The notes below the pieces were generated by a model. It was not told where the DNA came from. It saw only the letters and a program-made list of their open reading frames with translations, and searched no databases. A stretch of DNA of 64,000 nucleotides from Sphingomonas telluris (GTDB taxonomy: Bacteria > Pseudomonadota > Alphaproteobacteria > Sphingomonadales > Sphingomonadaceae), in NCBI RefSeq assembly GCF_022568775.1, contig NZ_JAKZHW010000001.1, forward strand, positions 1 to 64,000, in the 5' to 3' direction. Position numbers and translations under genes: made by a program. Within the stretch, counting starts at the first letter, position 1, and the number at the start of each line of letters is the position of its first letter. This document shows, piece by piece, positions 16,651 through 24,650 of this stretch.

Positions 16651-16717
16651 TGTGCCCCGTTTGGGTCGAAAGCTGCCACTAAGCTAGCGGCAGGAATGGG
16701 TGGAAAGCGGACATTAG
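16651..16717 (+). repeat. Dispersed element dimer
   Basis: Two head-to-tail copies. The 21-base junction at 16673-16693 is an inverted repeat (CTGCCACTA / TAGCGGCAG, one mismatch) with loop AGC. The right end is GCGGACATTAG. Confidence 0.92.
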
Positions 16718-16776
16718 AAGACCCGCCGGCTTTCGGCCGACAGGCCTTCCGTTTTCAGCACACCCCGCGGTTCAGG

Positions 16777-17595
16777 TCAGGACCTGATGAACGAGAGCAG
16801 GTCGGCGTTGAGGACATCCGCATGCGTGGTCAGCATGCCATGAGGATAGCCGGGGTAAGTCTTCAGCGACCCTTGCTTGAGCAACTCGACCGCACGCGGC
16901 ACGGAACTTGCGAAGGGGACGACCTGGTCGGCCTCGCCGTGCATTACCAGCACTGGCACGGTGATCGTCTTGAGGTCGTCGGTATAATCTTCCAGCCAAG
17001 AGTCGACAGTCGCGTAGTGAGCGAGGGCGCCGCCGGCCATGCCCTGACGCCACCAGTTCGCAATGACCGCCTCCGAAGGCTCGGCCCCATCCAAGTTGTA
17101 GCCGTAGAACGGATTCTCAGGGACGAAACGGAAGAACTCGGACCGGTTGCCCAGCACGCCTGCCCGGATCGTTTCGAACCACTCCGGCGGCTGGCCCGCC
17201 GGATTTTGGTCGCTCCGGTACATGTTCGGCGTCAGTGAAGCGACCAGCACTGCCTTTGCGACACGCTCTTGGTGCCGGGCGACATAACGCGCCACCTCAC
17301 CGCCACCTGTCGAGTGCCCGATGTGAATTGCGTCCCGCAGGTCGAGGTGTTCAGTCAGGGCCGCAAGGTCGGCGACCCAGTGGTCCATGTCGTTGCCCGT
17401 GCTGGGCTGGTCGGACCGACCGTGTCCGCGTCGGTCATGAGCGATCACCCGGAACCCCTGGCGAAGGAAGAATGTCATCTGGGCATCCCAGTCGTCCGCT
17501 GACAGCGGCCAACCGTGACTGAAAACTATCGGCTGACCTGATCCCCAATCCTTGTAGAAAATGTTGACGCCGTCGGAAGTGGTGATCGTGGACAT
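16777..17595 (-). CDS. Alpha/beta hydrolase, non-heme chloroperoxidase/esterase type
   Basis: 272 residues. The oxyanion region is FSHGWPLSADDWD, the nucleophile elbow GHSTGG (Ser near 98), the acid in VMHGEADQVVPF and the His in YPGYPHGM. This is the pattern of cofactor-free haloperoxidases/aryl esterases. It is divergent from a LysR gene 103 bases away that probably controls it. Its natural substrate is unknown; perhydrolase activity is common in the family. Confidence 0.9.
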   Translation of the reverse strand: MSTITTSDGVNIFYKDWGSGQPIVFSHGWPLSADDWDAQMTFFLRQGFRVIAHDRRGHGRSDQPSTGNDMDHWVADLAALTEHLDLRDAIHIGHSTGGGEVARYVARHQERVAKAVLVASLTPNMYRSDQNPAGQPPEWFETIRAGVLGNRSEFFRFVPENPFYGYNLDGAEPSEAVIANWWRQGMAGGALAHYATVDSWLEDYTDDLKTITVPVLVMHGEADQVVPFASSVPRAVELLKQGSLKTYPGYPHGMLTTHADVLNADLLSFIRS

Positions 17596-17671
17596 TTCAT
17601 TCTCCTTCTTGGTCCACGCGGGCAGGTAGACCTGCCTTCTCCGGCCGACAAAGACCTTGTAGAGTTCATTC

Positions 17672-17688
17672 TATGCTTTGAAGGCATA
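17672..17688. promoter_or_regulatory. Dyad in the LysR/hydrolase divergent region
   Basis: TATGC and GCATA form an inverted repeat spaced by seven bases, just upstream of the LysR ribosome site (AGGAGGGCTCA). It fits the T-N11-A form of a LysR operator; its position suggests autoregulation. Confidence 0.5.
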
Positions 17689-17698
17689 GGAGGGCTCA

Positions 17699-18634
17699 AT
17701 GGAGCTGCGGCACTTGCGCTATTTCGTCGCGGTCGCGGAGGAAGGCAGCGTGCTGAACGCCGCGCAAGCGCGACTGAACACCTCCCAGCCCTCGTTGAGC
17801 CGCCAAATCCGCGATCTGGAAGCCGAGGTAGGTGTGAAGCTGCTGGAACGGCAGGCGCGTGGCGTAACGCTCACCGCGGCGGGAGCGGTCTTCCTTGATC
17901 ACGCGAGATTGGCGCTTCTCCAAGTCGATGCTGCGACCGAAGCAGCGCGACGGGCGGCGCAGCCGAATAGAGCAACACTTTCGATCGGGTTCATGGTCGG
18001 TCTGGAGGTCACTTGGCTTCCCCACCTGCTGCGCCTGATCCGCGAAGATTCGCCGGACATCGAAGTCACGCTGAGCAGTCAGTCGTCGCCAGAGCTCGCT
18101 TTGTCATTGATGGCCGGAAAGTTGGACTTAGCTTTCCTTCGTCCTGAGAAGCAGAGCCTCGGAGTGTCCTTTAAATTGCTCGCGAAGGAGCCTTTGATTG
18201 CAGTGCTGCCTGCTGGGCATCGTTTGGCCGCGCACAAAAAGATTGGGCCTCAAGATCTCGCACAGGAGACCTATGTCAGTTCGTCGAGAACTTCCCCGGT
18301 CCTGCAATCTGTGATCGAAGAATATGCGGCGAGTGCTGGGATCATTCTGAAGGCGAAATACGAAGGCGAAAACATTTCTTCGGCAATGTCCCTCGTTGCA
18401 TCTTCGGGCGGTGTAACCCTCGTGCCAGTCTATGCCCAGAACATGCTGCCGCCGAATGTGGTAGCCAGATCGCTCGAAGGTATTCCTCCCAAGGTTGATT
18501 TAGTGCTGGGTTATGCCGAGGCGAATCCGTCGCCGCTGCTTCGGCGACTTTTGACTCGCGCAAACGACCTGATCGTGAGCGTTCAGAATCAGAGCATCAT
18601 CCGTTATGCGGAGGCCCAAATCGAAGTGAGTTAA
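17699..18634 (+). CDS. LysR-type transcriptional regulator
   Basis: 311 residues with the N-terminal winged helix-turn-helix (MELRHLRYFVAVAEEGSVLN, then LNTSQPSLSRQIRDLE) and a LysR substrate-binding domain from about 90 (LSIGFMVGLEVTWLPHLLRL). AGGAGGGCTCA precedes the ATG. It is divergent from the chloroperoxidase-like hydrolase, the usual arrangement for a LysR protein and its target. Third-position base use is less GC-rich than in the 32-64 kb genes, as judged by eye. Confidence 0.92.
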   Translation: MELRHLRYFVAVAEEGSVLNAAQARLNTSQPSLSRQIRDLEAEVGVKLLERQARGVTLTAAGAVFLDHARLALLQVDAATEAARRAAQPNRATLSIGFMVGLEVTWLPHLLRLIREDSPDIEVTLSSQSSPELALSLMAGKLDLAFLRPEKQSLGVSFKLLAKEPLIAVLPAGHRLAAHKKIGPQDLAQETYVSSSRTSPVLQSVIEEYAASAGIILKAKYEGENISSAMSLVASSGGVTLVPVYAQNMLPPNVVARSLEGIPPKVDLVLGYAEANPSPLLRRLLTRANDLIVSVQNQSIIRYAEAQIEVS

Positions 18635-18747
18635 TTAGCCTGTCGTGATGATTTAATCGAATTGGAAGCCGGGCGTATGCGAATGTGACGGCGACGACAT
18701 TGCCTGAAGTCTGACGCGGCCGACTTTCAAACATCTTAGACTCTACT

Positions 18748-18813
18748 GCAGGCTGGGGTCGAAAGCTCCCACTGAAGCGCTAATGGCAGGAATGGGTGGG
18801 AAGCTGCCACTAG
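18748..18813 (+). repeat. Dispersed element dimer
   Basis: A degenerate copy (GGGTCGAAAGCTCCCACTG) is followed 32 bases later by a full one with arms CTAATGGCAG and CTGCCACTAG around GAATGGGTGGGAAG. Confidence 0.88.
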
Positions 18814-18927
18814 CTTCGGCCGGGCGGAGTCGGTCCGGTACAGGGGCTTGGTCTGCACCGGACCAACGATGACCCATGGATAAGTCGGGCGCGTCTGTCT
18901 CTCCACGATGATACGGAGATAGTCCTC

Positions 18928-18954
18928 AGTGTCCGCAATGGGTGGAAAGCTGGC
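18928..18954 (+). repeat. Dispersed element, left half well kept
   Basis: GTGTCCGC, core AATGGGTGGAAAG, then a shortened right arm CTGGC, eight bases before the amidohydrolase stop. Confidence 0.8.
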
Positions 18955-18961
18955 TTTGCGG

Positions 18962-20386
18962 TTAGCGAGCAGCTTTCGCCTTCGCATTGGCAAGTAGCTT
19001 ATCGAGCGCGCCGCGATCCAACCATTTCCCATGGAGAACTACGCCACTGATCTCGCGAGTTGCCTTGATGTCGTTCAGTGGATTGGCGTTGAGAATGAGT
19101 ACGTCTGCAGCCTTTCCGCTGGCCAATTCGCCGTACCGATCGCTGTGTCCGAGAAACGCGGGACCAGTCACGGTCGCGCTGTAAAGTGCCTGCTGCGGGG
19201 TCAGACCAGCCTCGACGTAGCGCTCCAGTTCCTCGTGAAGGCCTTCTCCGGGATAGATGAAGCTGTTGAGATATCCGGCGTCAGTCCCTGCAAGAATGGG
19301 GATGCCGGCGTCACGCAGCATCGGCACGATCTTGAGGCTGAGTTCATATTCCTGGTGTCGCGCCTCAACCTGTTCTGGGGTGGCCTTCGCGGCGCGTCCG
19401 ATCCGCCAATCGTAGGTCTTGCGCAAACCCGGACCAATGTAGGCAAGCGCAGGATCGCGTGAGTGATCGTCGCGGTCGAGATAGGCAAGCACCCGGCCCT
19501 CGTTGAGCGTCGGCGTGACATAGACGCCGAGCCTTGCCAGCCGCCGGTATTCCTGAGCGGCATAGACGGGATCGAAGGTCTCGACGAACTTGTTTGAGGC
19601 TTCGCCGTAGGTCAGCTTCTTCGCTGCGTATTCGGCCCCGATCGTAGCTTCGTGGGGCGAGCCCGCTTTGATCAAATAGTCGATGTGCTCGACGGAGTTG
19701 AGACCGGTGCGAACAGCTTGTTCGATCGTCAGGGCATAAGGCGTGTGGGCCGAGGTCTTGAGCCCGCGCGCCTTGGCTGCTTTCAACGCGTAAAGAAAAA
19801 TGTCGGGCTTAAGCGTGTTGTCGGTGATCTTTACGAAGTCGACCTTCATGGCCTGGAGGCGATCGAGGGCGGTCTCCACTTCGGCGGGCGTGCCGACCTC
19901 GATCGTGCCTTTCCAGAGGGGTTTGTAGCCCTCGAACTTCGGCCCAGATGTAAAAATCGTCGGCCCGAGCAGACGACCCTCGGCCACCGCGGACCGCCAT
20001 TCAAGAACCGACGGGCTAATATCTTCCGCGCAATCGCGGACGGTCGTGACCCCGAAGGCGACGTAAAGCGGAAGGAGGTCCTTGTTCTCCTCGATCAGCT
20101 GTTCGCCGCCAAAATGAACATGCATGTCCCAGAGACCAGGCATGACGAACTTGCCGGTCGCGTCGATCGTGCGCGTTGCAGCGTATTTGTGGGCGATCGA
20201 GCGGTCAGGGCCAATCGCTCGGATTGTGTCCCCCTCGATCACAATCGCCTGATCAGCGACGGTGCGAGAGTGCTTAACGTCCACGACAGTTGCGTGACGG
20301 ATTAGCGCATCGGCTCTCTCACGTGCGGTCGCCTGATACGGAATCAGAAGAAGAGCCGTGCATAAACCAATGCGTGTGATCGTCAC
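18962..20386 (-). CDS. Secreted amidohydrolase family protein
   Basis: 474 residues from a GTG at 20386, which gives a clean signal peptide (ITRIGLCTALLLIPYQATA); an ATG at 20452 is an alternative. The TIM-barrel metal sites are visible: MPGLWDMHVHFGG (HxH), FVKITDN (possible Lys), SAHTPYA, NSVEHIDYL and AGTDAGY with the catalytic Asp. It belongs with imidazolonepropionase/prolidase-like exported amidohydrolases. It probably acts on cyclic amides or dipeptides in the periplasm; the substrate is unknown. Confidence 0.85.
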   Translation of the reverse strand: MTITRIGLCTALLLIPYQATARERADALIRHATVVDVKHSRTVADQAIVIEGDTIRAIGPDRSIAHKYAATRTIDATGKFVMPGLWDMHVHFGGEQLIEENKDLLPLYVAFGVTTVRDCAEDISPSVLEWRSAVAEGRLLGPTIFTSGPKFEGYKPLWKGTIEVGTPAEVETALDRLQAMKVDFVKITDNTLKPDIFLYALKAAKARGLKTSAHTPYALTIEQAVRTGLNSVEHIDYLIKAGSPHEATIGAEYAAKKLTYGEASNKFVETFDPVYAAQEYRRLARLGVYVTPTLNEGRVLAYLDRDDHSRDPALAYIGPGLRKTYDWRIGRAAKATPEQVEARHQEYELSLKIVPMLRDAGIPILAGTDAGYLNSFIYPGEGLHEELERYVEAGLTPQQALYSATVTGPAFLGHSDRYGELASGKAADVLILNANPLNDIKATREISGVVLHGKWLDRGALDKLLANAKAKAAR

Positions 20387-20469
20387 TGTCGTCTTTCTCA
20401 ATTCGATGGTCGCACGCCTAAGCGAATAGCTCGTGCGCAGCGCCGACCACATCCTTGGCGTTCAACGAC

Positions 20470-20501
20470 AATGTCCGCAATGGGTGGAAAGCTGCCATTA
20501 G
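20470..20501 (+). repeat. Dispersed element, mixed arms
   Basis: Left arm AATGTCCGC, core AATGGGTGGAAAG, right arm CTGCCATTAG. Confidence 0.9.
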
Positions 20502-20552
20502 CTTGTGTGAGCAAGCGGGCGGCTTGGTGGCACGCCGCCCGCGCCCGAGTTT

Positions 20553-21827
20553 CTAACGCAGCGCCCTGAAGCTAGCGCGTACTTCTTCTGAGAAGAGTTG
20601 CGGTTGCTCCCAGGCCGGGAAGTGCCCACCCTTCTCGGGCCGGTTGTAATGAATGAGCCTCGGATAAGCCTTCTCCACCCACGTCCGCGGAGCCTGACAG
20701 ACCTCGTCAGGAAAGGCGCTGAATGCGACCGGGATGGCCACGTGCTTCGGCGCAAAGAAAGCGAACTTATTTTCCCAATAGATACGCCCCGAAGATATGG
20801 CCGTGTTTGTCAGCCAGTAGAGCGTAATGTTGTCGAGGATGTCGTCCCGCGTAAGCCCCTCACGCTGGCCGTCAAACACACGCGCAATGAGCGCGTAGCT
20901 GAGCGCGTCGTGATCGAGAAGCCAAGCCGCAAGCCCGACAGGCGAGTCCCCGGTCCCGTAAAGCGTCTGCGGGCGGTTTGACATCTCTTGGGCATAGGCG
21001 ACCCCATGCTTGTAGAAGAAGTCCAGCTGCTCCCATGCGCGTTGTTCGTCGGCTGAGAGATCGGATGGCATCGGCTTACCACTCTGGATCGCTGCATCGA
21101 TGTCTGGTGGAACCGTGAAGGGCCAGTTCAGATGAATGCCAAGCAATTCCGGCGGCGCTTGCGTACCCATCACATCCGTGACCATCGCACCCCAGTCGCC
21201 GCCCTGTGCCACGAAGCTTACGTATCCAAGGCGCTTCATCAGCACGGTCCAGGCCCTTGCGATGCGCTCGGGGCCCCAGCCCAGATCAGTCGGCGCGCCC
21301 GAGAAGCCGTAGCCCGGTAGTGACGGGATCACGACGTCGAACGCGTCCGCCTCGGTCCCGCCATGCGCTGTCGGATCAGTCAGCGGTTCGATGATCTTCA
21401 GTTGCTCGATAATCGATCCCGGCCAGCCATGCGTGACGATCACCGGCAGCGCATTCGGATGCTTCGACTTTACATGAATGAAATGGATCTCGACGCCATC
21501 GATGTTGGTGATGAAGTTGGGGAAAGAATTGATCTGCGCTTCGACTTTCCTCCAGTCATGCTCGTTCTGCCAATAGGCGGCGAGCTTCTGGATCGTGTCC
21601 AGCTGGACGCCCTGCGAGGCATCATCAACCAGCTCACGCTCAGGCCATCGGGTCGCTGCTATCCTACGCTTCAAGTCGGCAAGATCTTCGTCTGAGGCTC
21701 GAAAACTGAATGGGCGGATAGTTTCGTCACCGGAATCGGCCAGAATGAACTTCTCGGTTGGCTCGGCCGCCTTTTGCGTCGGCGTACGAGTATCCGCGCC
21801 GCCTGACGGCGGCGTCGTATCTGCCAT
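20553..21827 (-). CDS. Epoxide hydrolase (EHN-domain alpha/beta hydrolase)
   Basis: 424 residues from the ATG at 21827, with AGGAGA at a proper distance. The N-terminal epoxide-hydrolase domain (about 50-160: IRPFSFRASDEDLADLKRRI, RWPERELVDD) precedes the catalytic fold: HGWPGSIIEQ oxyanion site, GGDWGAMV nucleophile Asp, and GGHFPAWEQPQLF with the catalytic His near the end. It hydrolyses epoxides to diols. The lack of a signal peptide implies a cytoplasmic enzyme. It is a lone gene flanked by repeats. Confidence 0.9.
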   Translation of the reverse strand: MADTTPPSGGADTRTPTQKAAEPTEKFILADSGDETIRPFSFRASDEDLADLKRRIAATRWPERELVDDASQGVQLDTIQKLAAYWQNEHDWRKVEAQINSFPNFITNIDGVEIHFIHVKSKHPNALPVIVTHGWPGSIIEQLKIIEPLTDPTAHGGTEADAFDVVIPSLPGYGFSGAPTDLGWGPERIARAWTVLMKRLGYVSFVAQGGDWGAMVTDVMGTQAPPELLGIHLNWPFTVPPDIDAAIQSGKPMPSDLSADEQRAWEQLDFFYKHGVAYAQEMSNRPQTLYGTGDSPVGLAAWLLDHDALSYALIARVFDGQREGLTRDDILDNITLYWLTNTAISSGRIYWENKFAFFAPKHVAIPVAFSAFPDEVCQAPRTWVEKAYPRLIHYNRPEKGGHFPAWEQPQLFSEEVRASFRALR

Positions 21828-22236
21828 GATCATTCTCCTGGTCCTGCGGTTGGAGAGACGGGTTACGTCACGCGCTAAAAGGGCCGTGGAAAATGCGGAT
21901 GAGCAACCTGACAGGCGGCCCGGATTCGCCATGCTCCTTTGCCGTCGAGTCGGTCAACGGACCGCTTATTTGGGGATGCGTCAAATGAACCGCTTTGGGT
22001 CGAAAACCAACACCACGCCGATGGCAGCTATGGGTCGTCAACAGCAGTGCCAGCTCGCTGAAACTTACCGAGGCGACAGCCCGTCGACTACCGCCTCGCT
22101 CCTTGCCCGCTTTCGATCTATTGCGGATATTTCCTCATCCGCCTTATCCCAGATTATGAAAGCGGCTCAGTCTCGCGTATGAGCGACACCGATGCGCGCA
22201 CAGTACCAGGCGCCGTTGGAACAGGAGGCGCAGCTG
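21828..22236. other. 409-bp intergenic stretch
   Basis: No credible gene. At 21989-22012 and 22021-22045 there are two degenerate repeat relics (CGCTTTGGGTCGAAAACC and ATGGCAGCTATGGGTCG). The rest shows nothing I can name apart from the AGGAGG site of the next gene. Confidence 0.55.
21989..22045 (+). repeat. Degenerate pair of the dispersed element
   Basis: Two decayed copies keep TTTGGGTCGAAAA and ATGGCAGCTATGGGTCG, but their right arms have lost similarity. Confidence 0.5.
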
Positions 22237-22638
22237 ATGCCGACTCACACCATCACGCTCACCGCAAAACAGATTTCGGCAAACGTGATCCAGGTCACGG
22301 GCAACGGTAAAAGGAAATTGCCGGGAGGCAGCGGCGAGCATCGCTTCAAGTTCAAGCTCGACGATGAAACGACGACCAAGTGCGTGCTCTTCAAATCAAT
22401 GGTTTCGGCGGATTGCTCAACCTGTCCGCCCGACCTGAAACAGGGCAACACGCAGATCTACGGCTGGAGCATGAACAACAACCCCACCCGTGGAAAGTAT
22501 CGCCGGGCCCAATTCATGGACCGAAACGACAACGACGACCCGATGGACGTAAGCTACCAATTGGAGTTCACGTGCGTTGATAAAAGCATCAAGGTCTTGC
22601 CGTTTGATCCGGTCATCACGAATGGGGGCAAGACCTGA
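22237..22638 (+). CDS. Hypothetical cytoplasmic protein (133 aa)
   Basis: 133 residues from the ATG at 22237, with AGGAGG eight bases before it. No signal peptide. The N-terminal part alternates hydrophobic and polar residues (HTITLTAKQISANVIQVTGN), then come a CSTCPPD pair of cysteines, a Trp/Asn segment (YGWSMNNNPTRGKY) and an acidic turn. It looks like a small beta-sandwich. No family is recognised. Confidence 0.65.
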   Translation: MPTHTITLTAKQISANVIQVTGNGKRKLPGGSGEHRFKFKLDDETTTKCVLFKSMVSADCSTCPPDLKQGNTQIYGWSMNNNPTRGKYRRAQFMDRNDNDDPMDVSYQLEFTCVDKSIKVLPFDPVITNGGKT

Positions 22639-22777
22639 TTATTCTGCCAGACACGAAGCGCGTGGGCCTCTTCGCGCTGTTGCGTTCGGTGTCGGAGGAA
22701 GTGTCGATTTAGAGCGCTAATTCGCAGCGATCAGCGTCCAGCGCCTCTCGGCCCTGAACTTTCGTCATTCCCGCACC

Positions 22778-22963
22778 CTAATCGCCGTTGCAGATGTCGC
22801 AGATCGCGATCTCGTCGGTGATCGTTCCTTCAGAGATCCCGAACTTCCTGCGGCAGTGCACGCAGGTGGCGACAGGCAGGGAATAGGGCATCACTTGCGG
22901 GCGGAACTCGCGCTGCAGCTTGGCTTTGTGCCACGCATCGAACTCTTCGTCAGTGAATGCCAT
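22778..22963 (-). CDS. Small zinc-ribbon-like protein (61 aa)
   Basis: 61 residues preceded by GGAGATCGCC. Two CxxC knuckles (CVHCRRKFG and CDICNGD) frame a short linker, the arrangement of a zinc ribbon. The N-terminus is helical (FTDEEFDAWHKAKLQREF). It is probably cytoplasmic and zinc-binding; a DNA- or protein-contact role is only a guess. Confidence 0.7.
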   Translation of the reverse strand: MAFTDEEFDAWHKAKLQREFRPQVMPYSLPVATCVHCRRKFGISEGTITDEIAICDICNGD

Positions 22964-23011
22964 GGCGATCTCCTGTGTCGCCTTTAGCTTCGCGAGGTTA
23001 ATCTCTGGTGC

Positions 23012-23080
23012 CTAGTGGCAGGAATGGGTCGAAAGCTGCCATTAAGCCGCTAGTGGCAGGAATGGGTGGAAAGAGGACAT
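23012..23080 (+). repeat. Dispersed element dimer
   Basis: Copy one has arms CTAGTGGCAG / CTGCCATTA. Copy two has CTAGTGGCAG on the left and AGGACATCG on the right. The junction pairs CTGCCA with TGGCAG. Confidence 0.92.
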
Positions 23081-23092
23081 CGGCGTCCGGCC

Positions 23093-23275
23093 TCAGTTCA
23101 GCTTGTCTCCGTCGCAGCGCATGACGCACGCTCCTTTGAGCGCCTCAAAGACTCGCCTGGCCGCGAGAGGGCTATGCCGGTTGTGAGGCAGCAGGCTGCC
23201 GTTCGCGATGGCAGTCGCAATCAGCGCAACGATCTTTCGATCGCCATCGGACAGGCCCTGATAAGGATCTTTCAT
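23093..23275 (-). CDS. Small hypothetical protein (60 aa)
   Basis: 60 residues: an N-terminal helix (SDGDRKIVALIATAIANGSL), then HNRHSPLAARRVFEALKGAC. It has coding-like composition but only a weak ribosome site (GAGCAGACAG). No family is recognised. It lies between the zinc-ribbon gene and the coiled-coil peptide gene, all on the minus strand but separated. Confidence 0.5.
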   Translation of the reverse strand: MKDPYQGLSDGDRKIVALIATAIANGSLLPHNRHSPLAARRVFEALKGACVMRCDGDKLN

Positions 23276-23340
23276 CTGTCTGCTCGGCAGCGCAACTGGG
23301 TTCGCCTCGCCTGAGTGACGAAGAGGGTAGCTTTGAAACC

Positions 23341-23490
23341 TCAGTCAGACTGATCTTCAACCGTCTTCTTGTGCTTTTTCAGCAGCTTTTGAGCCTTCTC
23401 GGCTAACTCTTTCGCTTGCTCGATACTTTCGCGCAGCGCTTCCTGCGTTTGCTGAATCTGCTCGATCTCTTTGTCTGAAGATTTAGCCAT
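23341..23490 (-). CDS. Small coiled-coil protein (49 aa)
   Basis: A 50-codon frame from the ATG at 23490, with GAGGGGTGG upstream. The whole product is a charged heptad-like helix (KEIEQIQQTQEALRESIEQA, then KELAEKAQKLLKKHKKTVED). Composition and ribosome site support it. The role is unknown; it could be an oligomerising or adaptor peptide. Confidence 0.62.
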   Translation of the reverse strand: MAKSSDKEIEQIQQTQEALRESIEQAKELAEKAQKLLKKHKKTVEDQSD

Positions 23491-23609
23491 ACCACCCCTC
23501 GGGAGCCGAACGGGTGCTTACATCGAATGTTCCGAGAAATGTCGGGAACACGACGCATCGAAATCTCTGCTTTGGTTCGGGCCTCTGGGCGAGGCTGAGA
23601 CCTAGCGAG

Positions 23610-23678
23610 CTAACGTCCGCACTGGGTCGAAAGCAGATACTACTCTAACGGCAGGAATGGGTGGAATCCTGCCATTAG
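23610..23678 (+). repeat. Dispersed element dimer
   Basis: Copy one: CTAACGTCCGC, ACTGGGTCGAAAG, CAGATACT. Copy two: CTAACGGCAG, GAATGGGTGGAAT, CCTGCCATTAG. Confidence 0.9.
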
Positions 23679-23723
23679 GACTTGGCCGTGATTGCCGGCT
23701 GTGGCCGATAGCGGACGGTCCGC

Positions 23724-23757
23724 TTATGTCCGGTTTCGATCCAAAGCGGACGTAAGC
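23724..23757 (-). repeat. Dispersed element, minus-strand copy with both arms of the GTCCGC type
   Basis: Read on the minus strand: CTTACGTCCGCTTT, GGATCG, AAACCGGACATAAG. This forms a nearly perfect 14-bp stem with a six-base loop. It is preceded at 23711-23725 by the palindrome AGCGGACGGTCCGCT. Confidence 0.8.
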
Positions 23758-23779
23758 TCTTCGACTTACCGGCCGGTGC

Positions 23780-24358
23780 TTAACACCTGGTTTGGTCGCT
23801 CGGACTAATGGCAGCTTTCGACCGATCCGACGTTTTACGAGTGCGCGCCTCCCAGTCCGTTTCGTTGTCGCTGTCCTTCATGTTGCCCCGGTAGTAGAAG
23901 ACGCCGTTGTCGACGTCATCCTTGAACAGGATGATGCCGGAGGTGCCGGCGAAGTCGCCGGTGCCCGAGACGATCGAGTGCTCGCAGCGTCCGTGGATCT
24001 CCGCCTCGAAGTTCGCGGTGAACTTTCCAGTGAACGTGTAGGTCGTCGCGAACGTCCCGCACGTCGTCTCGTTGAGACAACCAACGAAGAGCTCGGTGCC
24101 CGTCTCCTGGTAGGCACCGCTTGGGTGCAACCTCGAGTCCGACACGTAGGTGTACCAGCACCCCCCCAGGCTTCCATCCATCTTGATCGGTGGATAGTTC
24201 CCCGTGTCGGCCGGTGGCGCCCCTGCATCCGCGGGCACCGTGCACGCCTCGTTGTACACCCCAGACCCTGACACCTGCATCGTCCCCGCCGCCGCTGTCG
24301 TCGCAACAGCCACCAAGCCACTTATTGCGATCCCCGTGAGAGCTAACAGCTTGCGCAT
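23780..24358 (-). CDS. Secreted Cys-containing protein of unknown family
   Basis: 192 residues from the ATG at 24358, with a signal peptide (MRKLLALTGIAISGLVAVAT, cleavage near AAAG). The mature part is beta-rich with Gly/Thr and four to six cysteines (YNEACTVPAD, GGCWYTYVSD, GCLNETTCG, GRCEHSIVSG) and ends DFAGTSGIILFKDDVDNG. It resembles exported beta-barrel-like domains with an allene-oxide-cyclase-like look, but I cannot place it. Its last 17 codons are encoded by a minus-strand copy of the dispersed repeat plus flank. Confidence 0.65.
   Translation of the reverse strand: MRKLLALTGIAISGLVAVATTAAAGTMQVSGSGVYNEACTVPADAGAPPADTGNYPPIKMDGSLGGCWYTYVSDSRLHPSGAYQETGTELFVGCLNETTCGTFATTYTFTGKFTANFEAEIHGRCEHSIVSGTGDFAGTSGIILFKDDVDNGVFYYRGNMKDSDNETDWEARTRKTSDRSKAAISPSDQTRC
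23805..23832 (-). repeat. Dispersed element inside a coding 3' end
   Basis: On the minus strand GGTCGAAAGCTGCCATTAG matches the core and right arm of the family. It is read as residues SDRSKAAIS of the gene at 23780. Confidence 0.8.
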
Positions 24359-24490
24359 GATCGTGTCCTCTGAACTGGGTGCATCCCAGGGCGATCTACG
24401 CCAACATCGTCCTAAATGTAGCTTACCGAAGGATATTACGGCTCCGTTACTAACCGGAGATAAGACCGCAGTCTGCGGGAACGGCAATTC

Positions 24491-24557
24491 CTAGGCCCGC
24501 GATGGGTTGAATTCAGACGTCACACTAATGGCAGGAATGGGTCGAAAGAGGACATTA
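24491..24557 (+). repeat. Dispersed element dimer
   Basis: Copy one is decayed (CTAGGCCCGC, GATGGGTTGAAT). Copy two has CTAATGGCAG, GAATGGGTCGAAAG and AGGACATTA. Confidence 0.88.
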
Positions 24558-24650
24558 CAAGTTGTGAGGCGGGCGCGGCGACAACAACCTTGCCTGTAAT
24601 CGACAGTCATTGCCCTTGATGTAATATTCATCTCTTCGCAGGGGGTGGAT

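Larger units (their letters stand above)
18635..18961. other. 327-bp intergenic stretch with three repeat copies
   Basis: Between the LysR stop and the amidohydrolase stop I see only repeat copies at 18748, 18780 and 18928, and no credible gene. Confidence 0.6.

Noticed and set aside
21986-22182. A plus-strand frame of 65 codons through the degenerate repeats
   Set aside because: It has no ribosome site and its first half is repeat sequence; coding is unlikely.
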